DNA of 24,337 bases from CAZBDU01 sp964490725 (lineage in GTDB: Bacteria > Spirochaetota > Spirochaetia > SZUA-6 > DRHE01): positions 1 to 24,337 of the forward strand of contig CAZBDU010000085.1 of the NCBI GenBank assembly GCA_964490725.1, read 5' to 3'. The notes beneath the pieces are model-generated. The model was not told where the DNA came from, searched no databases, and was given only the letters and a program-made list of their open reading frames with translations. Position 1 is the first letter of the stretch. The number at the start of each line of letters is the position of its first letter. A program made the position numbers and the translations under genes. Positions 5,763 to 13,082 of this stretch are shown in pieces.

Positions 5763-8531
5763 ATGAGCCTCCTGAAAGACCGCAAAAGCCGGGAAGAGCT
5801 GTCGGCCGAGATCGAGCGCCTGCAGGCAGAGTTGGAGGGCCTGCGGGGCGTCCGCGATCGGGAGGCCTCTGGAGAAAAGCGGCGGGCTGCCGAGCACCTC
5901 TTCCTGGAGGAGCTCTCCGAGCACTTGCCCGGACTGGTGTTCCGCTGCGTCATCCACCCGGACAGCGCCGTCTCCCTGCCCTTCATCTGCCGCAAGGTCC
6001 AGGAGCTGTTGGGGGTGTCCGCCGAGGAGGCGCGTCGTGAGCCCCTGCGCCTGCTGGAGCTGCTGATCGAGGAGGACCGCCCCGGCCTGGACCGGGCGCT
6101 GAAGGAGGCCCACCGAAGCGGCGCCAGGCTGGCCCAGGAGCTGCGCATCCGGCGGCCCGACGGCGGCGTGCGCTGGCTGCGCGTGGAGGCGGCCCCGCAT
6201 GTCTCCCGGGCGGACGGCACCGCGGGCTGGTTCGGCGTGGCCGTGGACGTGACCGGGGCCAGGGAGCACCAGGAAGACCTGCAGAGCGCCCGGGAGATGC
6301 TGGAGGGGGTGTTCAGCAGCCTGGAGGAGGCGGTGTTCATCATCGGCCCGCCCAACCGTTTCGTCACCCGGGCCTGCAACGCCGCGGTGGAGCGCATCTT
6401 CGGCTACCGTCCGGAAGAGCTGGAGGGAAAGACCACGGAGGTGCTGCACGTGGACCGCGAGTCCTTCGAGCGCTTCGGCAGGGTCAGCGAGAAGGTGCTG
6501 GAAGCGGGGACTGCCTACCGCAGCGAGTACCGCATGCGCCGCAGGGACGGCGAGGTGTTCCCCACCGAGCACGTCATCACCCCCCTCCGGCCGGGCCACG
6601 GCTGGCGCGAGCAGGGGGTGGTCAGCGTGGTGCGGGACATCACGGCCCGCAAGCAGCGAGAGGAGGATCTGCGCCGCTCGGAGGAGCGCTACCGCCTGCT
6701 CATCGAGCACGCCAGCCAGGGGGTGGTGGTGATGCAGGAGGGCCGCATCGCCTTCTCCAACCCGGCGGCCGTCGAGACGTTGGGCTACAGCGCGGAGGAG
6801 CTGCAGAGGATCCCGGTGAGCGAGCTCCTGCATCCGGAGGAGCGGGAGCTGGTACTCCAGCGCTACCGCCGGCGCATCGAGGGGGAAAAGGCGCCCCGGC
6901 AGTACAAATTCCGGGTGCGGCACCGGAGCGGAGAGTACCGCTGGGCGCAGCTGAACGTGGTGCGCATTGACTGGGAGGGGCGCCCTGCCACCCTGAACTT
7001 CATCACCGACGTCACCGAGCAGGTGCAGGCGGCCAGCGCCCGGGACCTGCTGGTGGCGGCGATCGATCAGGCCGAGGAGGGGGTCCTGATCTTCGACCGA
7101 GATTTCCTGGTGCGCTACCTGAATCCCGCCTTCGAGCGTATGAGCGGCTACGCGCGGGAAGAGACGGTGGGCCGGGACATCCGCGAGATCTACGCGACCA
7201 ACCGGAAGCACATCGAGTACGCGCCGGCCTGGGAGACGGTGAGCCGTGGTGAGGTCTGGCGCGGCGACCTCGCCGTAAGGAGCCCAGAGGGCGACGACCT
7301 TCAGGTGGAAGTATCCCTCTCACCGCTGGCCCGGTCCGACGGCCAGATCGCCGACTATGTGCTGATCGCCCGCGACGCCACGCAGCAGCTGCGCCTGGAA
7401 GAGCGGCTGCGCCAGGTTCAGAAGATGGAAGCTATCGGAACGCTGGCCGGAGGGATAGCTCACGACTTCAACAACATCCTGTCCGTGATCGGCGGGTACT
7501 GCGAGCTGGCCCTGTTCGAGGTGCCCTTCGACTCCGAGGCCCACCAGAACCTGCGGGAGATCCAGAAGGCCGCGGATCGGGCCAGGGACCTGGTGAACCA
7601 GATCCTCACCTTCAGCCGCCAGCGGGAAATCAGCCGCCTGCCGGTCAACCTGGTTCCCCTGGTCAAGGAGGGGATCAAGTTTCTGCGGGCCACGCTGCCC
7701 AGCACCATCGAGATCCATCAGGAGATCCGGGCCGCCCACGCCCAGGTCCGCGCCGATCCCACACAGATCCACCAGATCCTGATGAACCTCAGCACCAACG
7801 CGGCCCGTGCCATGCCGCTGGGGGGAAGGCTGGAGATCCGGCTGGAGGAGGCGGATCTCCAGCCCGCCGCAGCCGGCCTGGAGCTGCCGGCAGGCCCCTA
7901 TCTGTGCCTGACCGTGGCCGACACCGGAGAGGGCATCCTTCCCCAGCACCGCAGCCAGATCTTCAACCCCTACTTCAGCACCATGCCCAAGGGCCAGGGA
8001 ACGGGCCTGGGCCTGTCCGTGGTGCACGGGATCGTGAGCGAGCAGGGCGGCGGCATCACCTTCGACAGCGCCGTTGGGGAAGGCTCCACCTTCCGCGTCT
8101 ACCTGCCGCGGCTGCCGGCGGAGGCCGAAGTGGAGGAAGGACCGGCGGAGCTCCTCCCCATGGGCAGTGAGCGGATCCTGTTCGTGGACGACGAGCCTGC
8201 CCTGGTGGAGATGGCCAGGGAGATGCTCACCCGACTGGGCTACAGAGCGGAGACCAGCACGTCCAGCCGGGAGGCCCTGGAGCGCCTCCGAGCGAAACCC
8301 GACCGCTACGACCTGGTGATCACGGACCTCACTATGCCCGGCCTGACCGGCGACCAGCTGGCCCGGGAGCTCCTGCACCTGCGGCCCGGGCTTCCCATCA
8401 TTCTCTGCACCGGCTTCAGCGAGCGCATGACTGTACAGGAGGCCGCCTCCATCGGCATCGCGGCCTTCCTCATGAAGCCGCTGGCCGTCCAGCAGCTGGC
8501 ACAGACCATCCGCAGCGTCCTGGCACGCTGA
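5763..8531 (+). CDS. Soluble hybrid sensor histidine kinase: four PAS, HisKA, HATPase, receiver
   Basis: A 922-aa cytoplasmic hybrid kinase without membrane helices. Order: N-terminal coiled coil (1-45), four PAS/PAC modules (about 46-172, 176-303, 304-425, 428-552), a HisKA helix with phosphoacceptor H567 in GGIAHDFNN, an HATPase domain (about 660-785; N-box NLSTNAARA, G1 VADTGEG, G2 GQGTGLGLS), then a C-terminal receiver (about 803-920) with phosphoacceptor D855 in VITDLTMPG and the conserved lysine in LMKPL. The HDFNN H-box is of the type common in large PAS hybrids. The start ATG 5763 begins the coiled coil; the frame is open further upstream through the promoter region, which is excluded. 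There is no DNA-binding output domain and no obvious partner regulator nearby. The signal sensed is unknown. Confidence 0.92.
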   Translation: MSLLKDRKSREELSAEIERLQAELEGLRGVRDREASGEKRRAAEHLFLEELSEHLPGLVFRCVIHPDSAVSLPFICRKVQELLGVSAEEARREPLRLLELLIEEDRPGLDRALKEAHRSGARLAQELRIRRPDGGVRWLRVEAAPHVSRADGTAGWFGVAVDVTGAREHQEDLQSAREMLEGVFSSLEEAVFIIGPPNRFVTRACNAAVERIFGYRPEELEGKTTEVLHVDRESFERFGRVSEKVLEAGTAYRSEYRMRRRDGEVFPTEHVITPLRPGHGWREQGVVSVVRDITARKQREEDLRRSEERYRLLIEHASQGVVVMQEGRIAFSNPAAVETLGYSAEELQRIPVSELLHPEERELVLQRYRRRIEGEKAPRQYKFRVRHRSGEYRWAQLNVVRIDWEGRPATLNFITDVTEQVQAASARDLLVAAIDQAEEGVLIFDRDFLVRYLNPAFERMSGYAREETVGRDIREIYATNRKHIEYAPAWETVSRGEVWRGDLAVRSPEGDDLQVEVSLSPLARSDGQIADYVLIARDATQQLRLEERLRQVQKMEAIGTLAGGIAHDFNNILSVIGGYCELALFEVPFDSEAHQNLREIQKAADRARDLVNQILTFSRQREISRLPVNLVPLVKEGIKFLRATLPSTIEIHQEIRAAHAQVRADPTQIHQILMNLSTNAARAMPLGGRLEIRLEEADLQPAAAGLELPAGPYLCLTVADTGEGILPQHRSQIFNPYFSTMPKGQGTGLGLSVVHGIVSEQGGGITFDSAVGEGSTFRVYLPRLPAEAEVEEGPAELLPMGSERILFVDDEPALVEMAREMLTRLGYRAETSTSSREALERLRAKPDRYDLVITDLTMPGLTGDQLARELLHLRPGLPIILCTGFSERMTVQEAASIGIAAFLMKPLAVQQLAQTIRSVLAR

Positions 8532-8550
8532 GGCGCGCCTGGCGCGCTCA
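8529..8550. terminator. Bidirectional hairpin containing both convergent stop codons
   Basis: TGA-GGCGCGCC-TG-GCGCGC-TCA: the outer triplets are the stop codons of the histidine kinase (+) and the LacI regulator (-). Arms pair over about 10 bp with one bulge. No T-run is seen on either side. Confidence 0.55.
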
Positions 8551-9564
8551 GGTGGACTGTCGGATGATGAAATCGTCCTCCAGGACGATCGTCTTGGCCG
8601 GCCCAGTCTCCCGGTCTTCCAGTCTGTCCAGCAGGAGCCGCACCGCCGTCTCGCCCATCTGGTAGGTGGACTCCGAGACCACCGTCAGCGGACGCCACAG
8701 CAGCGACGCCCAGGGAGTGTCGTCGAACCCCACCACCGCCACGTCTTCCGGGATGCGCACATTCCGCTCCTTCAACAGCTGGAGAGCGATGGAGGTCTTG
8801 GCCTGCGAGGTGCAGATCAGCGCGTCGTAGGCGCGTCCGCTGGCCAGGAACTCCAGAAAAGCCCGGTGCATGCTCGCACTGTCGTCCTGCCGGATGGTGA
8901 TGGCGATGTTGCCCTGGATTCCATGGTCCTTCAGAGCTCGATCGTAGCCGTCCTTCTTCTCGCGCAGGGCAAGACTGTCGGGATCGTGGCCGAACAGTGC
9001 GATCCGGGTCCGGCCCCTGGTGAGAAGATGCTCCGTGGCCAGGTAGGCCGCCTTGTAGTTGTTGGATATCACCACGTCGGTATCGAGGCCCTCGATCCTC
9101 CGGTTGACCTGCACCACGGGAGTGCCACCGTGCTGAATGGATCGGATGAGCTCCTGATTCTCCAGGGAGCAAGGCACCAGCAGAATCCCGCTGAGCCGCT
9201 TGGCGACCATCATCTCCAGAACCTCCCGCTCCCTGTCCGCCTGCTCTTCGCTGGAGGCGAGCAGAAACCCGTACTGGTTCTGGTGCGCCACCTCGTTGAT
9301 TGCCCTCATCATCGGCGTGAAGAAGCGGCTCAACACCGGAATGATGAGGCCGATGGTCTTTGCGTCCCTCACCTTCAACGCCCGGGCGTAGGGATCAGGC
9401 ACGTAGTTGAGGCGCCGGATCGCCTGCTCGATCCGGACCCCCAGCTCCTCGGACACGAAGCGGCTTTTGTTGATGTAGGCTGAGACGGTGGCCCTCGATA
9501 CACCCGCCGCCTCGGCGACATCCTGGCTGGAAGGCCGCCTGGGTTTCCGGTCATCGTTCATCAT
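8548..9564 (-). CDS. LacI/GalR-family regulator of the catabolic cluster
   Basis: A 338-aa DNA-binding sensor. The N terminus holds the LacI helix-turn-helix SSQDVAEAAGVSRATVSAYI and the hinge LNYVPDPYARAL, followed by the periplasmic-binding-protein-like domain (TIGLIIPVLSRFFTPMM; VAVVGFDDTPWASLL near the C terminus) that binds the effector sugar. Start: ATG 9564 (or 9561) lies 5 nt after a strong -10 box and no ribosome-binding site is visible, so the mRNA is probably leaderless. A TTG at 9570 would overlap the -10 box and is rejected. It is the only DNA-binding regulator in the cluster, so it is the best candidate to bind the CTACWCGWGTAG operators; those sites are absent from its own promoter, which carries a different inverted repeat. 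Confidence 0.9.
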   Translation of the reverse strand: MMNDDRKPRRPSSQDVAEAAGVSRATVSAYINKSRFVSEELGVRIEQAIRRLNYVPDPYARALKVRDAKTIGLIIPVLSRFFTPMMRAINEVAHQNQYGFLLASSEEQADREREVLEMMVAKRLSGILLVPCSLENQELIRSIQHGGTPVVQVNRRIEGLDTDVVISNNYKAAYLATEHLLTRGRTRIALFGHDPDSLALREKKDGYDRALKDHGIQGNIAITIRQDDSASMHRAFLEFLASGRAYDALICTSQAKTSIALQLLKERNVRIPEDVAVVGFDDTPWASLLWRPLTVVSESTYQMGETAVRLLLDRLEDRETGPAKTIVLEDDFIIRQST

Positions 9565-9569
9565 GCGCA

Positions 9570-9598
9570 ACTATATTGCCAGATCGGCCTTCTGGCAA
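9570..9598 (-). promoter_or_regulatory. lacI-family gene promoter with internal inverted repeat
   Basis: On the minus strand TTGCCA (9598-9593), 17-bp spacer, TATAGT (9575-9570), each matching the consensus at five of six positions. The stretch 9576-9598 is a perfect inverted repeat, TTGCCAGA and TCTGGCAA around 7 bp, that covers the -35 box and the spacer. It may be an autoregulatory or second-regulator site. Confidence 0.65.
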
Positions 9599-9662
9599 AG
9601 ACAAGGGCGACACACCATCAGACTCTCCCTCCGAAACAACCACGTATCCTTTATCCCTTGAT

Positions 9663-10490
9663 CTATCCCTTGATCGCGCCCATGGTCAACCCACGCACGA
9701 TGTACTTCTGGGTCAGAGAGATGAAGAGGATGGCCGGAATCACGGCGATGACCGCAGAGGTGGACAGCTTGTTCCAGTCCAGCTGGTAGTAGCTCAGGGA
9801 AGTGTAGATCTCGACGGGGAGTGTGCGCGTGTTTCTCCCCGTGTTGAACATCGCCAGGATGAAGTCGTTCCACAAGGCGATGAACCCCAGGGTGGCGGCG
9901 GCCAGGATGCCGGGACGCAGCGCAGGAACCAGGATGAGACGCAGGGTCTGCCAGCGGGAGCAGCCGTCCACCATGGCCGCCTCCTCCAGCTCCACGGGCA
10001 CATCCACGCAGAAGCTGCGCATCATCAGGACCACCAGGGGCAGGCATAGCGTCAGGTACATCAGGATCATCGAGATATGGGTGTCGTTCAGCCGCACGAT
10101 CCTCCAGATCAGGAAGTAGGGGATCACGAACACGATGGGCGGCACCATGCGCAGCGAGAGGATCATGTAGGTGAAGACCCCGCTGCCCTTGAACTTGAAG
10201 CGGCTGAACCCATAGCCTGCCAGGACCCCCACGATCGTGGCAATCAAGGTGGAACCGGCAGCGATGATCAGGCTGTTGAGGATGGAACGCAGAAAGACGG
10301 GGTCTGTGAGCAGCTCCCTGTAATTGCGCAGGGTCGGCGTGAAGAACCAGACCGGCGGCATGGACAGAGCGATGACCCGCTCTTTGATGGAAGTGAAGAA
10401 GATCAGGATGAAGGGGATCAGGCTGATAAATGCGATCACTCCCAGCAGGAGGTTCTTCCAAAGCTTGCTGATTCGTCTGGCCAGTCTCAC
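9663..10490 (-). CDS. Carbohydrate ABC transporter permease, MalG/UgpE type
   Basis: A 275-aa inner-membrane subunit with about six helices (first: LLLGVIAFISLIPFILIFFT). The cytoplasmic EAA loop that docks with the ATPase is clear: EEAAMVDGCSRWQTLRLILV. The C terminus is KYIVRGLTMGAIKG, and the family's usual length is 270-280. The GTG start at 10490 has GGGAGG just upstream and follows the MalF-type permease by 10 bp. It is last of the three transporter genes before the regulator. No ATPase gene is present in the window, so the transporter must use a shared MsmK/UgpC-type ATPase encoded elsewhere, which is common for this family. Confidence 0.93.
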   Translation of the reverse strand: MRLARRISKLWKNLLLGVIAFISLIPFILIFFTSIKERVIALSMPPVWFFTPTLRNYRELLTDPVFLRSILNSLIIAAGSTLIATIVGVLAGYGFSRFKFKGSGVFTYMILSLRMVPPIVFVIPYFLIWRIVRLNDTHISMILMYLTLCLPLVVLMMRSFCVDVPVELEEAAMVDGCSRWQTLRLILVPALRPGILAAATLGFIALWNDFILAMFNTGRNTRTLPVEIYTSLSYYQLDWNKLSTSAVIAVIPAILFISLTQKYIVRGLTMGAIKG

Positions 10491-10500
10491 TGCGCCCTCC

Positions 10501-11388
10501 CTAGAACTCGATCCTGCGAATGAGGAAGGAAATCAGGACGATGACCAGTACCAGGAACAGAAAAGCCGCCGCAGCCGCGTATCCCATGTGAAAGAACGTG
10601 AATCCCTGGTCCACGATGAAGACGGTGGCATTCTCGGTGATGTAGCCGGGGCCGCCGCTGGTCAACACGAAGATCTCGTCGAACATCTTGAGGGCGTCCA
10701 TGAAGCGCAGCACGAACCCCACCACGATGATTGCTTTGATGGAAGGGATCACGATCCTGGTGATTCTCTGCCAGGCGTTGATGCCGTCGATCTCGGCGGC
10801 GTCGTAGACGGAAACGTCGATCGAAGAAATCCCGGCGTACATCACGATCACCAGAAACGGCGTCCGCAGCATCACCTCCATGGCCAGCAGACCCAGAGGA
10901 GCGTTGAGCTGGCCTTTGAACAGGTCGAAGCCTCCCAGGTTCAGCAGCCCGAGGAAGTAGTTCAAGTAGCCGAAGGTCCTGTCGTAGATCAGCGTTTTGA
11001 AGGTGTAGGACATGACCACCGGCGCGCACACAAACGGAATCATCAGAATGGTGCGGATTGCGGCCGAATACGGGCGCGGTACGTCGCCATCTGCAAGCAG
11101 GTAGGCCACCAGAAACCCGATGGCCAGCTCCAGGGAGGTGGCCACCAGCCCGAATATCACCGCAAAGGCCAGTGCGTGGAGATACCGCGGATCGTGGGCA
11201 ATCAGGGTGAGGTAGTTCTTCAGGCCGATGAAGCTCCTGTCGGGGGATATGAAATCGTAGTTCTGGAGGGAGATGACGAACGTGTAGACAGTGGGGATCA
11301 GCCCGACCAGGATGATGATCAGGATCGCGGGCAGTGTCGAATAATATGGGAACAACCGGTCGCTGCGCGAAATCCGAACGCTCCTCAT
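10501..11388 (-). CDS. Carbohydrate ABC transporter permease, MalF/UgpA type
   Basis: A 295-aa partner permease with six predicted helices (first: YSTLPAILIIILVGLIPTVY). The EAA loop reads YDAAEIDGINAWQRITRIVI (about residues 195-215). It is encoded between the solute-binding protein (102-bp gap containing a strong hairpin) and the MalG-type permease (10-bp gap). Its ATG at 11388 has only a weak GGGG upstream, so expression may be kept lower than that of the binding protein. The substrate class is a mono- or oligosaccharide or polyol, judged from the family and neighbours only. Confidence 0.93.
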   Translation of the reverse strand: MRSVRISRSDRLFPYYSTLPAILIIILVGLIPTVYTFVISLQNYDFISPDRSFIGLKNYLTLIAHDPRYLHALAFAVIFGLVATSLELAIGFLVAYLLADGDVPRPYSAAIRTILMIPFVCAPVVMSYTFKTLIYDRTFGYLNYFLGLLNLGGFDLFKGQLNAPLGLLAMEVMLRTPFLVIVMYAGISSIDVSVYDAAEIDGINAWQRITRIVIPSIKAIIVVGFVLRFMDALKMFDEIFVLTSGGPGYITENATVFIVDQGFTFFHMGYAAAAAFLFLVLVIVLISFLIRRIEF

Positions 11389-11448
11389 CGCAACCCCATT
11401 ACCGCCTATCCACCGGTGCAGCGTTCCCTCCGGGCGCCGGCGCTGAGC

Positions 11449-11486
11449 GGCAAATCCGGGGGGGGGGAATCCCCCCCCTTGTTGCC
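11449..11486 (-). other. Long poly-G/poly-C hairpin between binding-protein and permease genes
   Basis: On the plus strand GGCAA, then ten G (11458-11467), AAT, eight C (11471-11478), then TTGCC close the structure. In the minus-strand mRNA this folds into a very stable stem just after the binding-protein stop codon. Such structures often protect the upstream message or reduce read-through so that binding protein exceeds permease; that role is inferred. Confidence 0.65.
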
Positions 11487-11490
11487 GGCT

Positions 11491-12879
11491 CTACTTCCTG
11501 GTCCATTCGCCCGGGGTGTACCCGAGTGCTGCAAGCTGCTTGTCCGCATCGGCGGCCGCCTGATCGACGGTCTTGATGCCCGCCAGGATGTTGCTCATCT
11601 CCTTGGAGACGATTTCCGCCCCCTCGGCGTAGCGATGGTGGATCAGCTGCGGGTAAGGATTGATCCCCTTGGTCATCATGAACAGCTGGGCGTCGATGAA
11701 CTCCTGGCTGGGCATGGCCTTCACGTACTCCGGTGTCGAGTACACCGACTCACGCGCCGGACAGCCGTACTTGGGGGCCATCCGGTTCATGAGCGGCTTG
11801 GAGGTAGCCCACTGCAGAAACAACCAGGCCGCTTCCTTGTGCTTGGAGTCCTTGTTGATGCCCCAGCCCCACACCCAGAGCGGGTCCTTGCCGCCCGGCG
11901 CGAACGGCGTTGGGGCGTAGCCTACTCGTCCCGCCACCTTCGATTCCGTCGGGTCCTCCAGGTACGTGTAGGAAGCGTTGCCGCCGGTGATCATGGCCAC
12001 CTTCTCCTGCTTGAACGACTCGGCCATCATCGGCCAGCCCCAGTTGGCGGATCCGGGAGGCCCGTAGTCCAATATCATCGAGGTGTAGTAGTCCAGCACC
12101 TCTCGTCCCTTGGGCGTATTCACGTAGCTGATCTTCTTGTCGAAATCGATGAAGTCGAAGTTGAAACGGTTTGCCGTGCAGAACAGGCTCCAGCCCGCTT
12201 CACCGGGACCCGGAAGCTGCCGCTCGGTCCAGGCGTACTCCTTGATGGTGCCGGCCTCTCTGGCCGCCGTCAGCTTCCTGGCGGTCTCCCTCAGCTCGAC
12301 AAAGGTCTTGGGGATCGAGAGGTTCAGCTGCTTGAAGATGTCCTTCCGGTACCAGAGCAGGAAATACTCCGCCGTGTAGGGAAGGAACACCAGCTCGCCG
12401 CTTTTCGCGTACCCCGAGGCGATCACGTCCTTCGGGTAGTCCTCGAAGTCGTACCAGGCGGCATCCGTCAGGCTGGAATTCTTCAGGTACGGTTCCAGGT
12501 CCTCCAAATACCCCGGGACCGCCCACTCCTCCCGGTTGGAGAAGCCCACCGATTGCACGTCGTACTCCCCCATGTGGGAGGAGAAATCGATGAGCGCCTT
12601 CTTTCTGCGGTCGTTCTCGTTCAGAAGCTCGATGTTCACCTTCATTCCGGTGAGCGCCTCGAACTCACCGGCAAACTCGTTGTACACGTCCGCCACGGGC
12701 ATGTCCAGGTTGAGGACGTTGATCGTGGTGCCGGCGAACTGTCTCCAGTCGACGCTACCCCAGTCACCCGGGACGGCCACCGCGCTCTTCTTCTCCTGCG
12801 TTCCGGCTCCGAAAACGAAAGCCGACGCGAACAGCATGAGAACCAGAGCAGCCGCGACGCATCGTCTGCGAATCTTCAT
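11491..12879 (-). CDS. Extracellular solute-binding protein, family 1 (sugar ABC transporter)
   Basis: A 462-aa exported binding protein that would deliver the substrate to the two permeases encoded next. The N terminus MKIRRRCVAAALVLMLFASA is a signal peptide; the following VFGAGTQE lacks a lipobox cysteine at the cleavage region, so it is soluble or uses the spirochaete-type non-canonical site. The mature part has family-1 features: NVLNLDMPVADVYNEF, the central AWTERQLPGPGEAGW region and LWVWGWGINKDSKHKEAAW near the C-terminal domain. ATG 12879 is chosen because AAGGAGG lies just upstream; the frame extends 34 codons further into the operator region, which is rejected. It is first gene of its operon, downstream of the triple operator. 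Confidence 0.93.
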   Translation of the reverse strand: MKIRRRCVAAALVLMLFASAFVFGAGTQEKKSAVAVPGDWGSVDWRQFAGTTINVLNLDMPVADVYNEFAGEFEALTGMKVNIELLNENDRRKKALIDFSSHMGEYDVQSVGFSNREEWAVPGYLEDLEPYLKNSSLTDAAWYDFEDYPKDVIASGYAKSGELVFLPYTAEYFLLWYRKDIFKQLNLSIPKTFVELRETARKLTAAREAGTIKEYAWTERQLPGPGEAGWSLFCTANRFNFDFIDFDKKISYVNTPKGREVLDYYTSMILDYGPPGSANWGWPMMAESFKQEKVAMITGGNASYTYLEDPTESKVAGRVGYAPTPFAPGGKDPLWVWGWGINKDSKHKEAAWLFLQWATSKPLMNRMAPKYGCPARESVYSTPEYVKAMPSQEFIDAQLFMMTKGINPYPQLIHHRYAEGAEIVSKEMSNILAGIKTVDQAAADADKQLAALGYTPGEWTRK

Positions 12880-12975
12880 ACCCTTGCCTCCTTGGTTGGT
12901 TCGGTCAACGCCACCCTTCCGACGACCAGTGTCGTGGCCACCTCCTTTCCGGTCAAGAGTTCGGAAGAAGTGTTC

Positions 12976-13011
12976 GATCACGTGCAGCTACTCCTGTAGC
13001 TGCACGTGTAG
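12976..13011. promoter_or_regulatory. Operator region A: three tandem 12-bp sites
   Basis: Three abutting 12-mers: GATCACGTGCAG (12976-12987), CTACTCCTGTAG (12988-12999) and CTGCACGTGTAG (13000-13011). The middle one has CC in place of the central CG. The block also forms a 13-bp-arm inverted repeat (12979-12991 and 12996-13008). It lies about 97 bp upstream of the binding-protein start. No convincing -35/-10 pair is visible around it; the best downstream match is TTGACC-17-GACACT, which is weak. Confidence 0.7.
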
Positions 13012-13035
13012 CTCGCTTCGTGGGCCGCACGTACC

Positions 13036-13082
13036 GGCGGCAGGCGGGCCCGGTCTGGCCTCCGGGACCGCCCGCCGCCGCC
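13036..13082 (-). terminator. GC-rich hairpin after the CCG iron-sulfur gene
   Basis: GGCGGCAGGCGGG (13036-13048) pairs with CCCGCCGCCGCC (13071-13082), with one bulge and a further CCGG pairing in the loop. It starts directly after the stop codon of the minus-strand gene and separates it from the binding-protein promoter. There is no T-run. Confidence 0.45.

Noticed and set aside
9565..9570. TTG at 9570 as the start codon of the LacI-family gene.
   Set aside because: It overlaps the -10 box and would start before the predicted mRNA 5' end; ATG 9564 is better.
11458..11478. The G/C tracts as a phase-variation switch.
   Set aside because: They are between genes, not in a reading frame or in a promoter spacer, so on/off switching by slippage is not supported.
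12880..12981. An upstream ATG at 12981 extending the binding protein by 34 residues.
   Set aside because: It would put residues before a typical signal peptide and start inside operator A; ATG 12879 has AAGGAGG.
10324..12999. A very long plus-strand open frame (891 codons) opposite the transporter genes.
   Set aside because: It is antisense to three genes with clear families and ribosome-binding sites, has no recognisable domain and shows the His/Gln/Asp-rich composition typical of antisense frames in GC-rich DNA.
12976..13011. Reading the long inverted repeat as a terminator of the iron-sulfur gene.
   Set aside because: The same 12-bp units occur in three other intergenic regions at promoters, and a separate hairpin lies right after the stop codon at 13036-13082; an operator explains it better.
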